Part shown: positions 1 through 8,461 of the stretch, in pieces
Layout: each line of letters opens with the position of its first letter
Numbering within the stretch: the stretch's first letter is position 1
Origin: Desulfobulbaceae bacterium
GTDB lineage: Bacteria > Desulfobacterota > Desulfobulbia > Desulfobulbales > Desulfocapsaceae
NCBI GenBank assembly: GCA_030632405.1
Contig: DAOVUU010000042.1
Span: 1-10,612 of the forward strand
DNA length: 10,612 nt
Reading direction: 5' to 3'
Translations under genes and position numbers: made by a program
The notes under the pieces: generated by a model
Told to the model about the DNA's origin: nothing
The model's input: the letters and a program-made list of their open reading frames with translations, nothing else
Database searches by the model: none

Positions 1-618
1 AAAGAGGCAATCCTTGAAGGTGAATTCAAGGGTGGAGAGCAATTGGGAGAACATGACCTTCAGGTTCGCTTCGGTGTGAGCCGCTCGCCACTCAGAGAGG
101 CATTCCGGGAACTGGAGAAGGTTGGCCTCGTTGATATCATCCCGCGAAAAGGATCATTTGTAAGACGCATAAGCCGCAAGGAAATTGAGGAGAATTTCCC
201 AGTCCGGGCTACTCTTGAGGGACTCGCTGCCAGGCTGGCTGCCAAAAACATGACAGAGAAGGTGCTGGATCATTTGACTGAAATTTTGCGGGAAATGAAT
301 ACAGCTGCCAAGTCCGGGAATACAAAAGAATATTATACCCAGCATCTCCGATTCCATGAAACATTTATCGAGCGTGCAGAAAATGAACTTCTTGTAAATA
401 CGCTTAGGAATCTTCGTATGCAAAGTCTTTGGCACCGGTTTTCATATCAATATTACCAGGAAGATTTCAAGAATTCGTTCAGAGTGCATCAAGAGATTTT
501 AAATTCATTCAAGGAACCGGTCATAGATCCGGAAAAGATAGGATCCCAGGTAGAACACCATATAAATGCAGCACTGGATAGTTTTTTAATCTACCTCGAG
601 AACTTTGAACAAAATTGA
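1..618 (+). CDS. GntR-family transcriptional regulator, FCD subfamily (5' end outside window)
   Basis: This is a DNA-binding repressor/activator of the FadR/FCD branch of GntR regulators, which usually respond to an organic acid. The reading frame is open from base 1, and the first codons (EAILEGEFKGGEQL) match the usual GntR N-terminus, so the TTG at 43 is not the real start; the gene begins upstream of the window. The winged helix-turn-helix continues through GVSRSPLREAFRELE (about 73-117) to the wing IIPRKGSFV. The rest is helical, as in an FCD ligand domain. Candidate metal-ligand histidines are in HLRFH, RVHQEI and EHHIN; the first motif has His where many FCD proteins have Asp. The stop lies 61 bases before the sdhCD-like gene, with no terminator between, so it is likely co-transcribed with or controls that operon. 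Family confidence is high; the effector is unknown. Confidence 0.9.
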   Translation, partial: KEAILEGEFKGGEQLGEHDLQVRFGVSRSPLREAFRELEKVGLVDIIPRKGSFVRRISRKEIEENFPVRATLEGLAARLAAKNMTEKVLDHLTEILREMNTAAKSGNTKEYYTQHLRFHETFIERAENELLVNTLRNLRMQSLWHRFSYQYYQEDFKNSFRVHQEILNSFKEPVIDPEKIGSQVEHHINAALDSFLIYLENFEQN

Positions 619-679
619 CACTGAATGTGCTGTTTTAACCTGAATACTCATCTGCATTAAATTAAAAGGAGTTACCTAT

Positions 680-1483
680 ATGGCAACAGGTTTTTCTCTT
701 ACGAAGATACCGGGTGTGAGATTTCTGCAGACAAAGTCCCGCACCAGAGGGTGGCCTTATATCGCCTCCTGGGCTCACAGAATTAGCGGGGTCATGCTGA
801 TTCTCTATGTGCTGCTGCATATTCTCACCCTCTCTGCCTTGAAAAATCCGGATGATTTTGACAATAAAATAAAATTTTATGCGTCAATATTGCCAGTTTT
901 CCTTGAGTGGCTGCTGGCCGTGCCGGTAATCTATCATGCGTTGAACGGTGGCCGTTTGATACTCTATGAGATTTTTGGAAATCGGCAGGATAACCTTATC
1001 CTTCAGTGGCTCCCCGGGATATCTGCTACATATATGTTACTGCTTGGAATCTTTATGGTTATGGGAAATCAGGCAGTTTCAGCGATTCTGTTCTGGACAT
1101 ATATTGCTGCAGCCAGCGTTTTTATAAGCTACCTGACAGTCATGAAAATCAGACATTCCGGTGCTTCGAAACTATGGAAAATGCAAAGAATTTCTGCTGC
1201 TTTTCTCTTTTTGATGATTCCGGCACATATGCTTTATATGCATCTTGATCCTTCAATTGGCCGGGATTCCTCTGTAATCATAGCTCGAATGAATAATAAT
1301 TTTATTAAATTGATTGATCTGATGCTGCTCATCTCAGTTCTTTATCATGGTGCATACGGTATCATTGAGATCAGCCGGGACTATGTTTCATCCCACCGGG
1401 TTCAGGCTGCCTGCACAGCGACTATAATGTTAATTGTGGCTTTTTTTGTATGGATCGGCATGAAATTGACCGTTTTGATTTAA
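680..1483 (+). CDS. Fused SdhC-SdhD membrane anchor (cytochrome b) of a succinate dehydrogenase/fumarate reductase
   Basis: This integral membrane subunit should anchor the SDH/FRD complex, bind heme b and exchange electrons with the quinone pool. It has 267 residues, longer than a single SdhC or SdhD (about 110-150) or a five-helix type B anchor (about 200-250). Residues 27-130 are SdhC-like: S30 and R34 in SWAHRISG match the E. coli SdhC quinone-site Ser27/Arg31, and H86 in YHALNGGR matches heme ligand His84. Residues 165-265 are SdhD-like: R170 in QRIS, H223 in YHGAYG (E. coli SdhD His71) and D234-Y235 (E. coli Asp-Tyr quinone site). H47 and H183 sit where di-heme anchors carry their second ligand pair. 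About seven hydrophobic helices can be drawn (36-54, 71-97, 112-130, 132-154, 170-188, 208-230, 243-264). A clear AAGGAG (666-671) sets the ATG. The flavoprotein gene starts 12 bases after the stop. The product is usually annotated as cytochrome b subunit; the fusion is my reading. Confidence 0.88.
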   Translation: MATGFSLTKIPGVRFLQTKSRTRGWPYIASWAHRISGVMLILYVLLHILTLSALKNPDDFDNKIKFYASILPVFLEWLLAVPVIYHALNGGRLILYEIFGNRQDNLILQWLPGISATYMLLLGIFMVMGNQAVSAILFWTYIAAASVFISYLTVMKIRHSGASKLWKMQRISAAFLFLMIPAHMLYMHLDPSIGRDSSVIIARMNNNFIKLIDLMLLISVLYHGAYGIIEISRDYVSSHRVQAACTATIMLIVAFFVWIGMKLTVLI

Positions 1484-1495
1484 CCGGGAGCAGGT

Positions 1496-3292
1496 ATGAG
1501 TACAACTTTTAAAATACAAACAACTACCCACTGTGACGTCCTCATTATTGGCGCCGGAGGGGCCGCGTTGCGCTGTGCTGCGGAAATCCTGGAAAAAACT
1601 CCGGACGCTGACGTCATAGCCCTGACGAAGGTTTCTCATCCTCAGAAATCACATACGTCAACGGCCCAGGGGGGGCTTGCCGCAGTTGATCCGAAAGACC
1701 CACTGGATTCTACCCTGTTTCACATGTTTGACACCTGGAAAGGATCGGACTGCACGGCTGATCAGAATGTTGTTAAAAAAATATGCGAATCTGCCTGGGA
1801 GCAGATACTCTGGCTTGAAAATCGGGGAATGCATTTCTCGCGTGATCCGCAGGGGCAGCTGAGCAAGAGAACATTCGGTGGGCATACCAGAAATTTTGGG
1901 GAAACTTCAGTTCACCGGGCAGTATTTGAGGCGGACCGTACCGGGAAAGGTATCATGGATACCGGTTGGGGAGAAACTCTAAAGAGGGGAATCACCTTTA
2001 TCAACCAATGTCTGGCTGTGGAATTGCTTATTAAGGATAAACAATGCGGCGGTTGCGTTGTTTATAAGCAAAAAGAGGGCGAATTTATTCGAATCCTTGC
2101 CAAAGCGACCATCTTTGCCAGCGGCGGCAGCGGTCAGGTTTTCCAGGTAACCACTAACTGTCGTCAGAATACAGGCGACGGCCTGGCCCTTGCACTTGAA
2201 AGTGGCTTACCGGTCATGGACCCTGAAGCGGTTCAATTTCATCCAACCGGTATTGTCGGACCGGGTATCCTTGCAAGTGAAACACTACGTTCCGTTGGTG
2301 GTATTTTAAGGAATCAGGCTCTGGAACCATTTATGATCAACTACGCCCCCAAAATGAAAGAACTTGCTCCAAGAGATATGGTGGCCAGAGCAATAGAGTC
2401 TGAGATTCGTGAGGGCCGGGGTATTCTGAATCCCGACCATAATATTCCCCACGTGTGGATTGACCTGCGGCATTTACCCGACGAGGTACATGAAAAGCAG
2501 ATTCCAGAAGTATCCAGTTTTTTTAAAAGGTATGTAAATCTTGATCCCAAAAAGGAACTCTGTCCGGTTCGACCGAGCAATCATTATCACATGGGGGGAA
2601 TACCGACCAACGAGTTTGGAGAAGTCCAGAACGAACAGCAGGAAACTATTGCCGGCTTATATGCAGTAGGAGAATGTGCTGCCGCAAGTTTTCATGGTTT
2701 CAACCGACTGGGCACTAATTCCATACTGGAATTAATTACCATGGGAAAACTTGTGGCAGAACGGGTTGTCGAACATATAAAAGATGAACCTAAGAGTAGA
2801 CTCGATATAGGAGTGGATCAATTCGCTAAACGTTTTTCAAGATATATGGGTGCTACAGGTGGAGACAGTCTCGGAGAGTTACGAAACAAAATGCGTTCGG
2901 TTATGACCGAAAAAGTCAGCGTTTTTCGAACTGAAACCGGCATCAAAGACGCCATTGAAACACTTAATGAACTTAAAGAACGGGCAGACAACACCGCTAT
3001 CGCAGGACGTGGGCTGGCCATGAATCAGGAGCTGGTTCAGCGCTGGGAACTTGACAATCTTCTTGCGGTCTCCATGGTAATATGCCTTGCTGCTCTTGAC
3101 AGAAAGGAGTCCAGAGGCGCTCATTTCCGGGACGATTATCCAGTTCGAAAAGACGATTTCAATTACCACACTCTGATTTCAATGGTCGAATTTGGTACAC
3201 CGGAACTGGGCCGCAGGGAAGTTGATATGAGTGTTTTTAAGGCTGGAGGAGAACGCTACGAAATGTTTGATATTATAGAAAGAAAATATTGA
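1496..3292 (+). CDS. sdhA: Succinate dehydrogenase/fumarate reductase flavoprotein subunit
   Basis: This is the catalytic FAD subunit, interconverting succinate (or a substituted succinate) and fumarate on the cytoplasmic face. Its 598 residues are normal for SdhA/FrdA. The dinucleotide-binding motif IIGAGGAA is at 17-24. H53 in KSHTSTAQGG is the expected site of covalent FAD attachment. Catalytic and substrate-binding positions are present: H249 in FHPTG, E262 and R265 (proton relay), R293 in APRD (equivalent to E. coli FrdA Arg287), H363 in NHYHMGG and R404 in HGFNRLG. The C-terminal RGAHFRDDYP motif is canonical. One oddity: after R265 the usual RGEGG reads RSVGG. GGAG (1487-1490) precedes the ATG by 5 bases. 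The genes run anchor-flavoprotein-FeS, as in type B frdCAB/sdhCAB operons. Sequence alone cannot decide between dehydrogenase and reductase, or exclude a substrate such as methylsuccinate. Confidence 0.96.
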   Translation: MSTTFKIQTTTHCDVLIIGAGGAALRCAAEILEKTPDADVIALTKVSHPQKSHTSTAQGGLAAVDPKDPLDSTLFHMFDTWKGSDCTADQNVVKKICESAWEQILWLENRGMHFSRDPQGQLSKRTFGGHTRNFGETSVHRAVFEADRTGKGIMDTGWGETLKRGITFINQCLAVELLIKDKQCGGCVVYKQKEGEFIRILAKATIFASGGSGQVFQVTTNCRQNTGDGLALALESGLPVMDPEAVQFHPTGIVGPGILASETLRSVGGILRNQALEPFMINYAPKMKELAPRDMVARAIESEIREGRGILNPDHNIPHVWIDLRHLPDEVHEKQIPEVSSFFKRYVNLDPKKELCPVRPSNHYHMGGIPTNEFGEVQNEQQETIAGLYAVGECAAASFHGFNRLGTNSILELITMGKLVAERVVEHIKDEPKSRLDIGVDQFAKRFSRYMGATGGDSLGELRNKMRSVMTEKVSVFRTETGIKDAIETLNELKERADNTAIAGRGLAMNQELVQRWELDNLLAVSMVICLAALDRKESRGAHFRDDYPVRKDDFNYHTLISMVEFGTPELGRREVDMSVFKAGGERYEMFDIIERKY

Positions 3293-3298
3293 CAAGAT

Positions 3299-3304
3299 AG
3301 GTGA
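3299..3304 (+). promoter_or_regulatory. Ribosome binding site that decides the sdhB start
   Basis: AGGTGA lies five bases before the ATG at 3310. The possible starts GTG 3301 and ATG 3304 would overlap this site or have no good Shine-Dalgarno sequence in front, so 3310 is the preferred start. The site lies just 3' of the flavoprotein stop codon (3290-3292). Confidence 0.55.
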
Positions 3305-3309
3305 TGAGC

Positions 3310-4020
3310 ATGACATCAACGTACGATATTACCCTGAATGTGCATCGATATGATCCTGATAAAGAAAGAAAATGGATACAGACGTATCAGCTGGAGGCCG
3401 GTCGGATCATGCGATTTGTAGATGTCCTGCGCAAAATCAATGATACGGATGATTCAACACTGGCATGGGGATCATCATGTGAACATGGGCAATGCGGTAC
3501 ATGTTCCATGAAAATTAACGGCAAGCCACTTCTATCCTGCGAATTACTTGTTGAAAATGCTGTAAAATACTTTGGCACGACCACATTTACGGTTGAGCCG
3601 CTGGACGTGGCTCCGGTGGTCAGAGATTTGGTTGTTGACACAGAAAAGGCCTACGAACGGATAGACCGCGTTAAACCGTATATTATCAATCCGGTATTAC
3701 AGGACGAAGATGAGATGGAACATCAGATAAGTCCGGAAACATTGGAACGGTATGTCGATGCCACCCGCTGCATAAATTGTTTCTGCTGTGTTTCTGCCTG
3801 TATCAGCAGTCATGAAAATTTCCTTGGGCCAAATGCGATGCTGGCAGCAATAGTGCGAATTATGGATCCAAGAGAACAGGAAAAACAGGAACGGCTGGAT
3901 TGCCTGTACAGTGCAGATGGCGTGTATAGATGCCATTCCTCCCAGGCCTGTTCGTTTGTCTGCCCTAAAGAAATTGATGTCGCACATTTTATAGCTCTGG
4001 CCAAAGAGGGCGCACTTTAG
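3310..4020 (+). CDS. sdhB: Succinate dehydrogenase/fumarate reductase iron-sulfur subunit
   Basis: This subunit carries electrons between the flavoprotein and the membrane anchor through three FeS clusters. Read from ATG 3310 it has 236 residues, typical for SdhB/FrdB; GTG 3301 would add three. The N-terminal ferredoxin domain has the [2Fe-2S] cysteines C57, C62, C65 and C77 (CEHGQCGTC, then LLSC). The C-terminal domain has CINCFCC with C154, C157 and C160, plus C218, for [4Fe-4S], and C164, C208 and C214 for [3Fe-4S] (CHSSQACSFVCPK). Every ligand is present. Position 165, after the cysteine at the quinone side, is Ile rather than the nearly universal Pro, and the tryptophan pair that follows in E. 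coli SdhB (quinone pocket) is His-Glu, whereas the histidine after C208 is kept. The quinone pocket may therefore differ. The gene is translated right behind the flavoprotein gene; 59 bases separate it from the MmgE/PrpD gene. Confidence 0.95.
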   Translation: MTSTYDITLNVHRYDPDKERKWIQTYQLEAGRIMRFVDVLRKINDTDDSTLAWGSSCEHGQCGTCSMKINGKPLLSCELLVENAVKYFGTTTFTVEPLDVAPVVRDLVVDTEKAYERIDRVKPYIINPVLQDEDEMEHQISPETLERYVDATRCINCFCCVSACISSHENFLGPNAMLAAIVRIMDPREQEKQERLDCLYSADGVYRCHSSQACSFVCPKEIDVAHFIALAKEGAL

Positions 4021-4079
4021 CATATTAAATCACCTGCTCGTCGGGGGAAAATTTTTTATAAAAAACCAGGGAGAAAGAT

Positions 4080-5456
4080 ATGGAATTAACCCGGGAGATA
4101 GCCAGATTATGTTATGATTTGTCATTTGATGACCTCGATCCAGATGTAATTGATCGTGTGAAATACCTGCTGCTCGATTATCTGGGAGTAGCCATAAGAG
4201 GAGCAGGCACAGAATCATCTGAGCCTGTTCACAGCTTTCTTGCAAAACGGCAGGGTTCTGTCAGAGATGTCCCGGTCATTGCGACTGACTTACGGGTTGA
4301 CGCACCTTACGCAGCCCTTGCTCTTGGTACGGCAGCACACTCTCTGGAACTGGATGATGTTGTCAATGCCGCCTCTCTTCATCCGGCTGTTTCGGTGATG
4401 TCTGCAGCACTGACAGCCGGATATACAGTCGGGTGTTCAGGAAGAGAACTCATTGAAGGTATAGTTGCCGGGTATGAAATTATGGTGAAACTGGGTGTTG
4501 CACTGGGGCCTGCCGCCCATTACGCAAGAGGGTTTCATCCCACAGGAACATGCGGTACCCTTGGCGCCGCTGTTGCAGCTGCAAAAATTCTGGGCCTAGA
4601 CCAATACGGCATGATCAATGCCATGGGAATTGCCGGCAGCCAGGCAGCCGGCTCCATGGAATTTTTGGCAGATGGTGCATTTACAAAACGTTTCCATGGT
4701 GGCTGGTCTGCTCACAGCGGTTTAGTGGCAGCTCTGCTGGCCGGGGAAGGCTTTAGCGGACCGGCAACCATAATTGAAGGGAAATTTGGATTTCTACATG
4801 CCTATTCGCCGGTATCTGATGCGGCTAAGGTTCTTGATGGCTGGGGGACTCCCTACGAGATCATGAATACAAGTATTAAGCCGCACGCCTGCTGTCGTTA
4901 TAAACAAGGGGCAATTGACTGCATTTTAAAGATTGTCAATGACAATGCTCTGTCTCCGGAAGATATTGCAGAGGTGGAAATAAGTATCCTGAAGGCTGGT
5001 TTCGCCCTTGTGGTGGAACCGCGTGAGCTAAAGCTGGATCCTAAATCTATCGTTGACGCGCAATTCAGTATGCCTTTCGGAGCAGCTGTAGCAATAATAA
5101 AAAAGAATGCTTTTTTAGATCAATACTGCATGGAAAACATCAATTCCGATGATGTGAAAAAAATGATGCCACTCATTCATTGTACGGAAGATCCAGATAT
5201 AGAAAAAGATTTTCCAAGAAAATGGCCTGCAAAAGTTACTATCACCACAAAAGATGCACAAATCCATTTTGCCCAGGTTGAATATCCGAAAGGAGACCCT
5301 GAAAATCCATTATCCTGGGAGGAGATAATCCAAAAACACACATTGCTTACCGCACCCGTGTTTTCGGAGGATAAATGTACTGCGATTGTCAGCTCGGTAC
5401 GCAATCTTGAAAAAATGAAGGATGTTGTCAATTTGATGGAAGATTTAAGAAAATAA
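4080..5456 (+). CDS. MmgE/PrpD-family protein (2-methylcitrate dehydratase / cis-aconitate decarboxylase fold)
   Basis: Characterised members of this family are cytoplasmic enzymes acting on tri- and dicarboxylic acids: 2-methylcitrate dehydratase (PrpD), cis-aconitate decarboxylase and iminodisuccinate epimerase. The 458 residues match the family length. Recognisable motifs in order are HSLELDD (87-93) with LHPAVSV (100-106), RGFHPTGTCGTLGAA (150-164), FTKRFHGGWSAHSG (201-214), IKPHACCRYKQGAID (266-280), DAQFSMPFGAA (326-336) and the C-terminal EYPKGDPENPLSWEE (401-415). Conserved basic and histidine residues (H101, H153, K203, H206, H269) make an active enzyme likely. AGGGAG (4068-4073) precedes the ATG. 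The CoA-transferase gene follows after 12 bases, so the two probably act on the same acid. There is no prpB or prpC nearby, so the standard methylcitrate cycle is not supported here. The family call is firm; the reaction is unknown. Confidence 0.9.
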   Translation: MELTREIARLCYDLSFDDLDPDVIDRVKYLLLDYLGVAIRGAGTESSEPVHSFLAKRQGSVRDVPVIATDLRVDAPYAALALGTAAHSLELDDVVNAASLHPAVSVMSAALTAGYTVGCSGRELIEGIVAGYEIMVKLGVALGPAAHYARGFHPTGTCGTLGAAVAAAKILGLDQYGMINAMGIAGSQAAGSMEFLADGAFTKRFHGGWSAHSGLVAALLAGEGFSGPATIIEGKFGFLHAYSPVSDAAKVLDGWGTPYEIMNTSIKPHACCRYKQGAIDCILKIVNDNALSPEDIAEVEISILKAGFALVVEPRELKLDPKSIVDAQFSMPFGAAVAIIKKNAFLDQYCMENINSDDVKKMMPLIHCTEDPDIEKDFPRKWPAKVTITTKDAQIHFAQVEYPKGDPENPLSWEEIIQKHTLLTAPVFSEDKCTAIVSSVRNLEKMKDVVNLMEDLRK

Positions 5457-5468
5457 GGGGAATGCATA

Positions 5469-6683
5469 ATGATTAAGGGACTGGAAGGGGTTAAAGTTGT
5501 AGAAGTAGGCGGAGCGTTTGCCATGCCTCTCGCAGGTATGCTTATGGGCAGCTGGGGTGCAGAAGTTATCCATGTTGAACCACCAAAACGAGGTGACCTG
5601 CAGAGACATCTGCTGGATGCCGGAATGGCAGGCTGGGCTAAACCTCACCCCGTTAATTACATATGGGAGCATGTGGACCGAAATAAGAAAAGCCTGACTG
5701 TTAATCTGGGATCAGAAGAGGGTCAGGAAATCATCCATGCTCTAATGAAAAAAACGGATGTGTTTCTGAATAATCTTCGTCCCTATGAAATGGAGAAGTT
5801 TAACCTGACATATCAGACCCTGTCCGCCATTAACTCTAAAATAATTTATGCTAATTTAACCGGCTATGGCCAGCGGGGCGCCGAAAAAAATGTCGGTGGA
5901 TATGACTCAGTCGCCTTTTGGGCACGAAGCGGAGTTATGGATCTGATGCATGAGATGGAGAATGCCCCTAATATTTCCAGGCCGGCTTATGGTGACAGCA
6001 TAAGTTCCCAGACTCTTCTGGCAGGAGTTATGGCAGCCCTTTTTATCCGTGAAAGAACTGGCCAGGGGCAGGAAGTTGAAACTTCTCTTTTCAACACGGC
6101 AACCTTTGCCCTCGGAACTGATATAACCGGCTGCCTCATCACCGGAGAAGATTCAATCCGGCCATCCCGTCGAAACATTGGAAATCCAATCAGAAATATC
6201 TATCCCACCAGTGACAACCGTTGGATAATGCTGGGCATGACAAATTCCCAGCATTACTGGCCTGCTTTCTGTAAGGCCGTTGGTCGGTCTGATCTTACTG
6301 AAAATGTTAAATTTGCCACCCAGGAAAAACGCTCGGAGAATGCAACTGAGCTGGTTTCGTTAATTGAGGAAATATTCCAGGCCAGAAGTTATGATCAGTG
6401 GCAGGATATCCTGAGCAGTAACAAACTGGTCTGGTCTCCAGTAAAAACACCTCTTGAGGTAACTCGAGACGAGCAGGCCATCGCCAACGAATTCTTCACC
6501 GACTGGAATCATCCCACATATGGCAAAATAAAAATGCTCAACAATCCTATAAAACTATCGAAAACCCCAGCTGAAAACAGATGTAAAGCTCCTGAGCTTG
6601 GTGAACATACGGATCAGGTCCTTAAAGAACTTGGATATAGTCAGATTGATATCAACGCGATGAGGGGAAAAGGGATAATTTAA
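5469..6683 (+). CDS. CaiB/BaiF-family (class III) CoA-transferase
   Basis: Family III CoA-transferases move CoA from a donor such as succinyl-CoA to a carboxylic acid through an aspartyl-CoA intermediate. Characterised acceptors include carnitine, oxalate, benzylsuccinate, 2-hydroxy acids and itaconate or mesaconate type acids. The 404 residues are normal for the family. The N-terminal part reads LEGVKVVEVGG and WGAEVIHVEPPKRGD, then NKKSLTVNL, FLNNLRP and ANLTGYGQRG. D176 in AYGDSISSQTLLAG is the expected catalytic aspartate, followed by RERTGQGQEVETSLF. GGGGA (5457-5461), next to the upstream stop, serves as the RBS. This is the last gene of the operon, and its final codons form one arm of the terminator. 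Substrate class by context (inference): a di- or tricarboxylate handled by the adjacent MmgE/PrpD enzyme. Confidence 0.93.
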   Translation: MIKGLEGVKVVEVGGAFAMPLAGMLMGSWGAEVIHVEPPKRGDLQRHLLDAGMAGWAKPHPVNYIWEHVDRNKKSLTVNLGSEEGQEIIHALMKKTDVFLNNLRPYEMEKFNLTYQTLSAINSKIIYANLTGYGQRGAEKNVGGYDSVAFWARSGVMDLMHEMENAPNISRPAYGDSISSQTLLAGVMAALFIRERTGQGQEVETSLFNTATFALGTDITGCLITGEDSIRPSRRNIGNPIRNIYPTSDNRWIMLGMTNSQHYWPAFCKAVGRSDLTENVKFATQEKRSENATELVSLIEEIFQARSYDQWQDILSSNKLVWSPVKTPLEVTRDEQAIANEFFTDWNHPTYGKIKMLNNPIKLSKTPAENRCKAPELGEHTDQVLKELGYSQIDINAMRGKGII

Positions 6684-6700
6684 GAAAATTATCCCTTTTT
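6668..6700 (+). terminator. Intrinsic terminator overlapping the CoA-transferase stop codon
   Basis: AAAAGGGATAATT (6668-6680) and AATTATCCCTTTT (6687-6699) form a perfect 13-bp stem around a six-base loop, and the right arm runs into TTTTT (6696-6700). The loop contains the TAA stop (6681-6683), and the left arm encodes the last residues of the protein. This ends the GntR-sdh-MmgE/PrpD-CoA-transferase unit. The stem is symmetrical (A-tract on the left, T-tract on the right). Confidence 0.85.
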
Positions 6701-7945
<1,245 letters not shown>

Positions 7946-7977
7946 AAACACGATCTGAACCAAATGTTTGGTCTTGC

Positions 7978-8009
7978 GGGCAGGTTATCTCAGCTGAGGT
8001 AACCTGCCC
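7978..8009. terminator. Strong hairpin between convergent dctP and VOC genes (terminator-like, no T-run)
   Basis: GGGCAGGTTATCTC (7978-7991) pairs with GAGGTAACCTGCCC (7996-8009) over 14 bp, including one T-G pair, with the four-base loop AGCT. It starts 33 bases after the dctP stop and lies 57 bases beyond the VOC stop on the other strand. Neither side has a T-run, so it may act as a weak bidirectional terminator or as an mRNA 3'-end stabiliser. A smaller hairpin, ACCAAATGTTTGGT (7959-7972), lies directly before it. Confidence 0.5.
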
Positions 8010-8065
8010 CGCTGATTATTCATCCCTGCCGTCGTAACTCCCCTGTTCATATTCTCTCTGTTCTT

Positions 8066-8461
8066 CTAATCGCCGACACTTTTTTCATTGTTGGCTACTT
8101 CAATCAGATTCTTATCAGGGTCTCTAAAATAAAAAGAAATAATCTGACCCGTTGCACCTGTTCTTACTACAGGGCCTTCGATTATTTTAACCCCTCTGCT
8201 CCGCACATGGGCCATAGCATGATTCAGTTCTGTAGTGGTGATAAAACATACATCTCCTGATCCCGGAACAGGCCGGTTCGCTTTCGGCTCAAACTCTTTA
8301 CCCTGTTGGTGGAGATTGATTTTTTGATTGCCAAATTTCAATGTTGTTCGTCCTTCACCAAATGTTTCCGGGATCATACCGAGAACTGACGTATAAAATT
8401 TTACTGTTACATCAATATTTTTTACTGTGAGAACAAGGTGATCAATATTTGAAATATTCAT
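8066..8461 (-). CDS. VOC/glyoxalase-fold metalloprotein
   Basis: This is a small single-domain member of the vicinal oxygen chelate superfamily (glyoxalase I, dioxygenases, fosfomycin resistance proteins, epimerases). It has 131 residues. Paired beta-alpha-beta-beta-beta modules fit IDHLVLTVKN (6-15), QKINLHQ (46-52), GDVCFIT (69-75) and FRDPDKNLIEVA (112-123). H8, H51 and E121 are at the usual metal-ligand positions, which suggests an active metal site. GGGGA upstream of the ATG serves as the RBS. The gene is convergent with dctP and divergent from the DapA-like gene, with which it shares a short control region. It resembles small stand-alone proteins annotated as VOC family or glyoxalase domain-containing; the substrate cannot be named. 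A methylmalonyl-CoA epimerase is less likely given the sequence and length. Confidence 0.87.
   Translation of the reverse strand: MNISNIDHLVLTVKNIDVTVKFYTSVLGMIPETFGEGRTTLKFGNQKINLHQQGKEFEPKANRPVPGSGDVCFITTTELNHAMAHVRSRGVKIIEGPVVRTGATGQIISFYFRDPDKNLIEVANNEKSVGD
8444..8458. repeat. 15-base palindrome over the promoter of the DapA-like gene (candidate operator)
   Basis: AATATTT-G-AAATATT is an exact inverted repeat with one central base. It covers the -35 box of the DapA-like gene and codons 2-6 of the VOC gene. Position and symmetry fit a repressor site, but the bases also encode protein and are A/T only, so chance cannot be ruled out. Confidence 0.35.

Noticed and set aside
43..618. TTG at 43 as the start of the GntR gene
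   Set aside because: The frame is open from base 1 and the preceding codons encode the conserved GntR N-terminal segment, so the gene is cut by the window edge.
615..620. Exact TTGACA as a -35 box for the anchor gene
   Set aside because: No acceptable -10 hexamer lies 15-19 bases downstream; the match is probably chance over the regulator's stop codon.
4052..4065. Perfect palindrome TTTTTTATAAAAAA before the MmgE/PrpD gene
   Set aside because: A/T-only, common by chance in A/T-rich gaps, and too weak as an RNA hairpin to be a terminator inside an operon.
4080..6683. A methylcitrate cycle (prp) operon
   Set aside because: Only a PrpD-fold protein is present; no methylcitrate synthase or methylisocitrate lyase gene is in the window, and a CoA-transferase is its partner instead.
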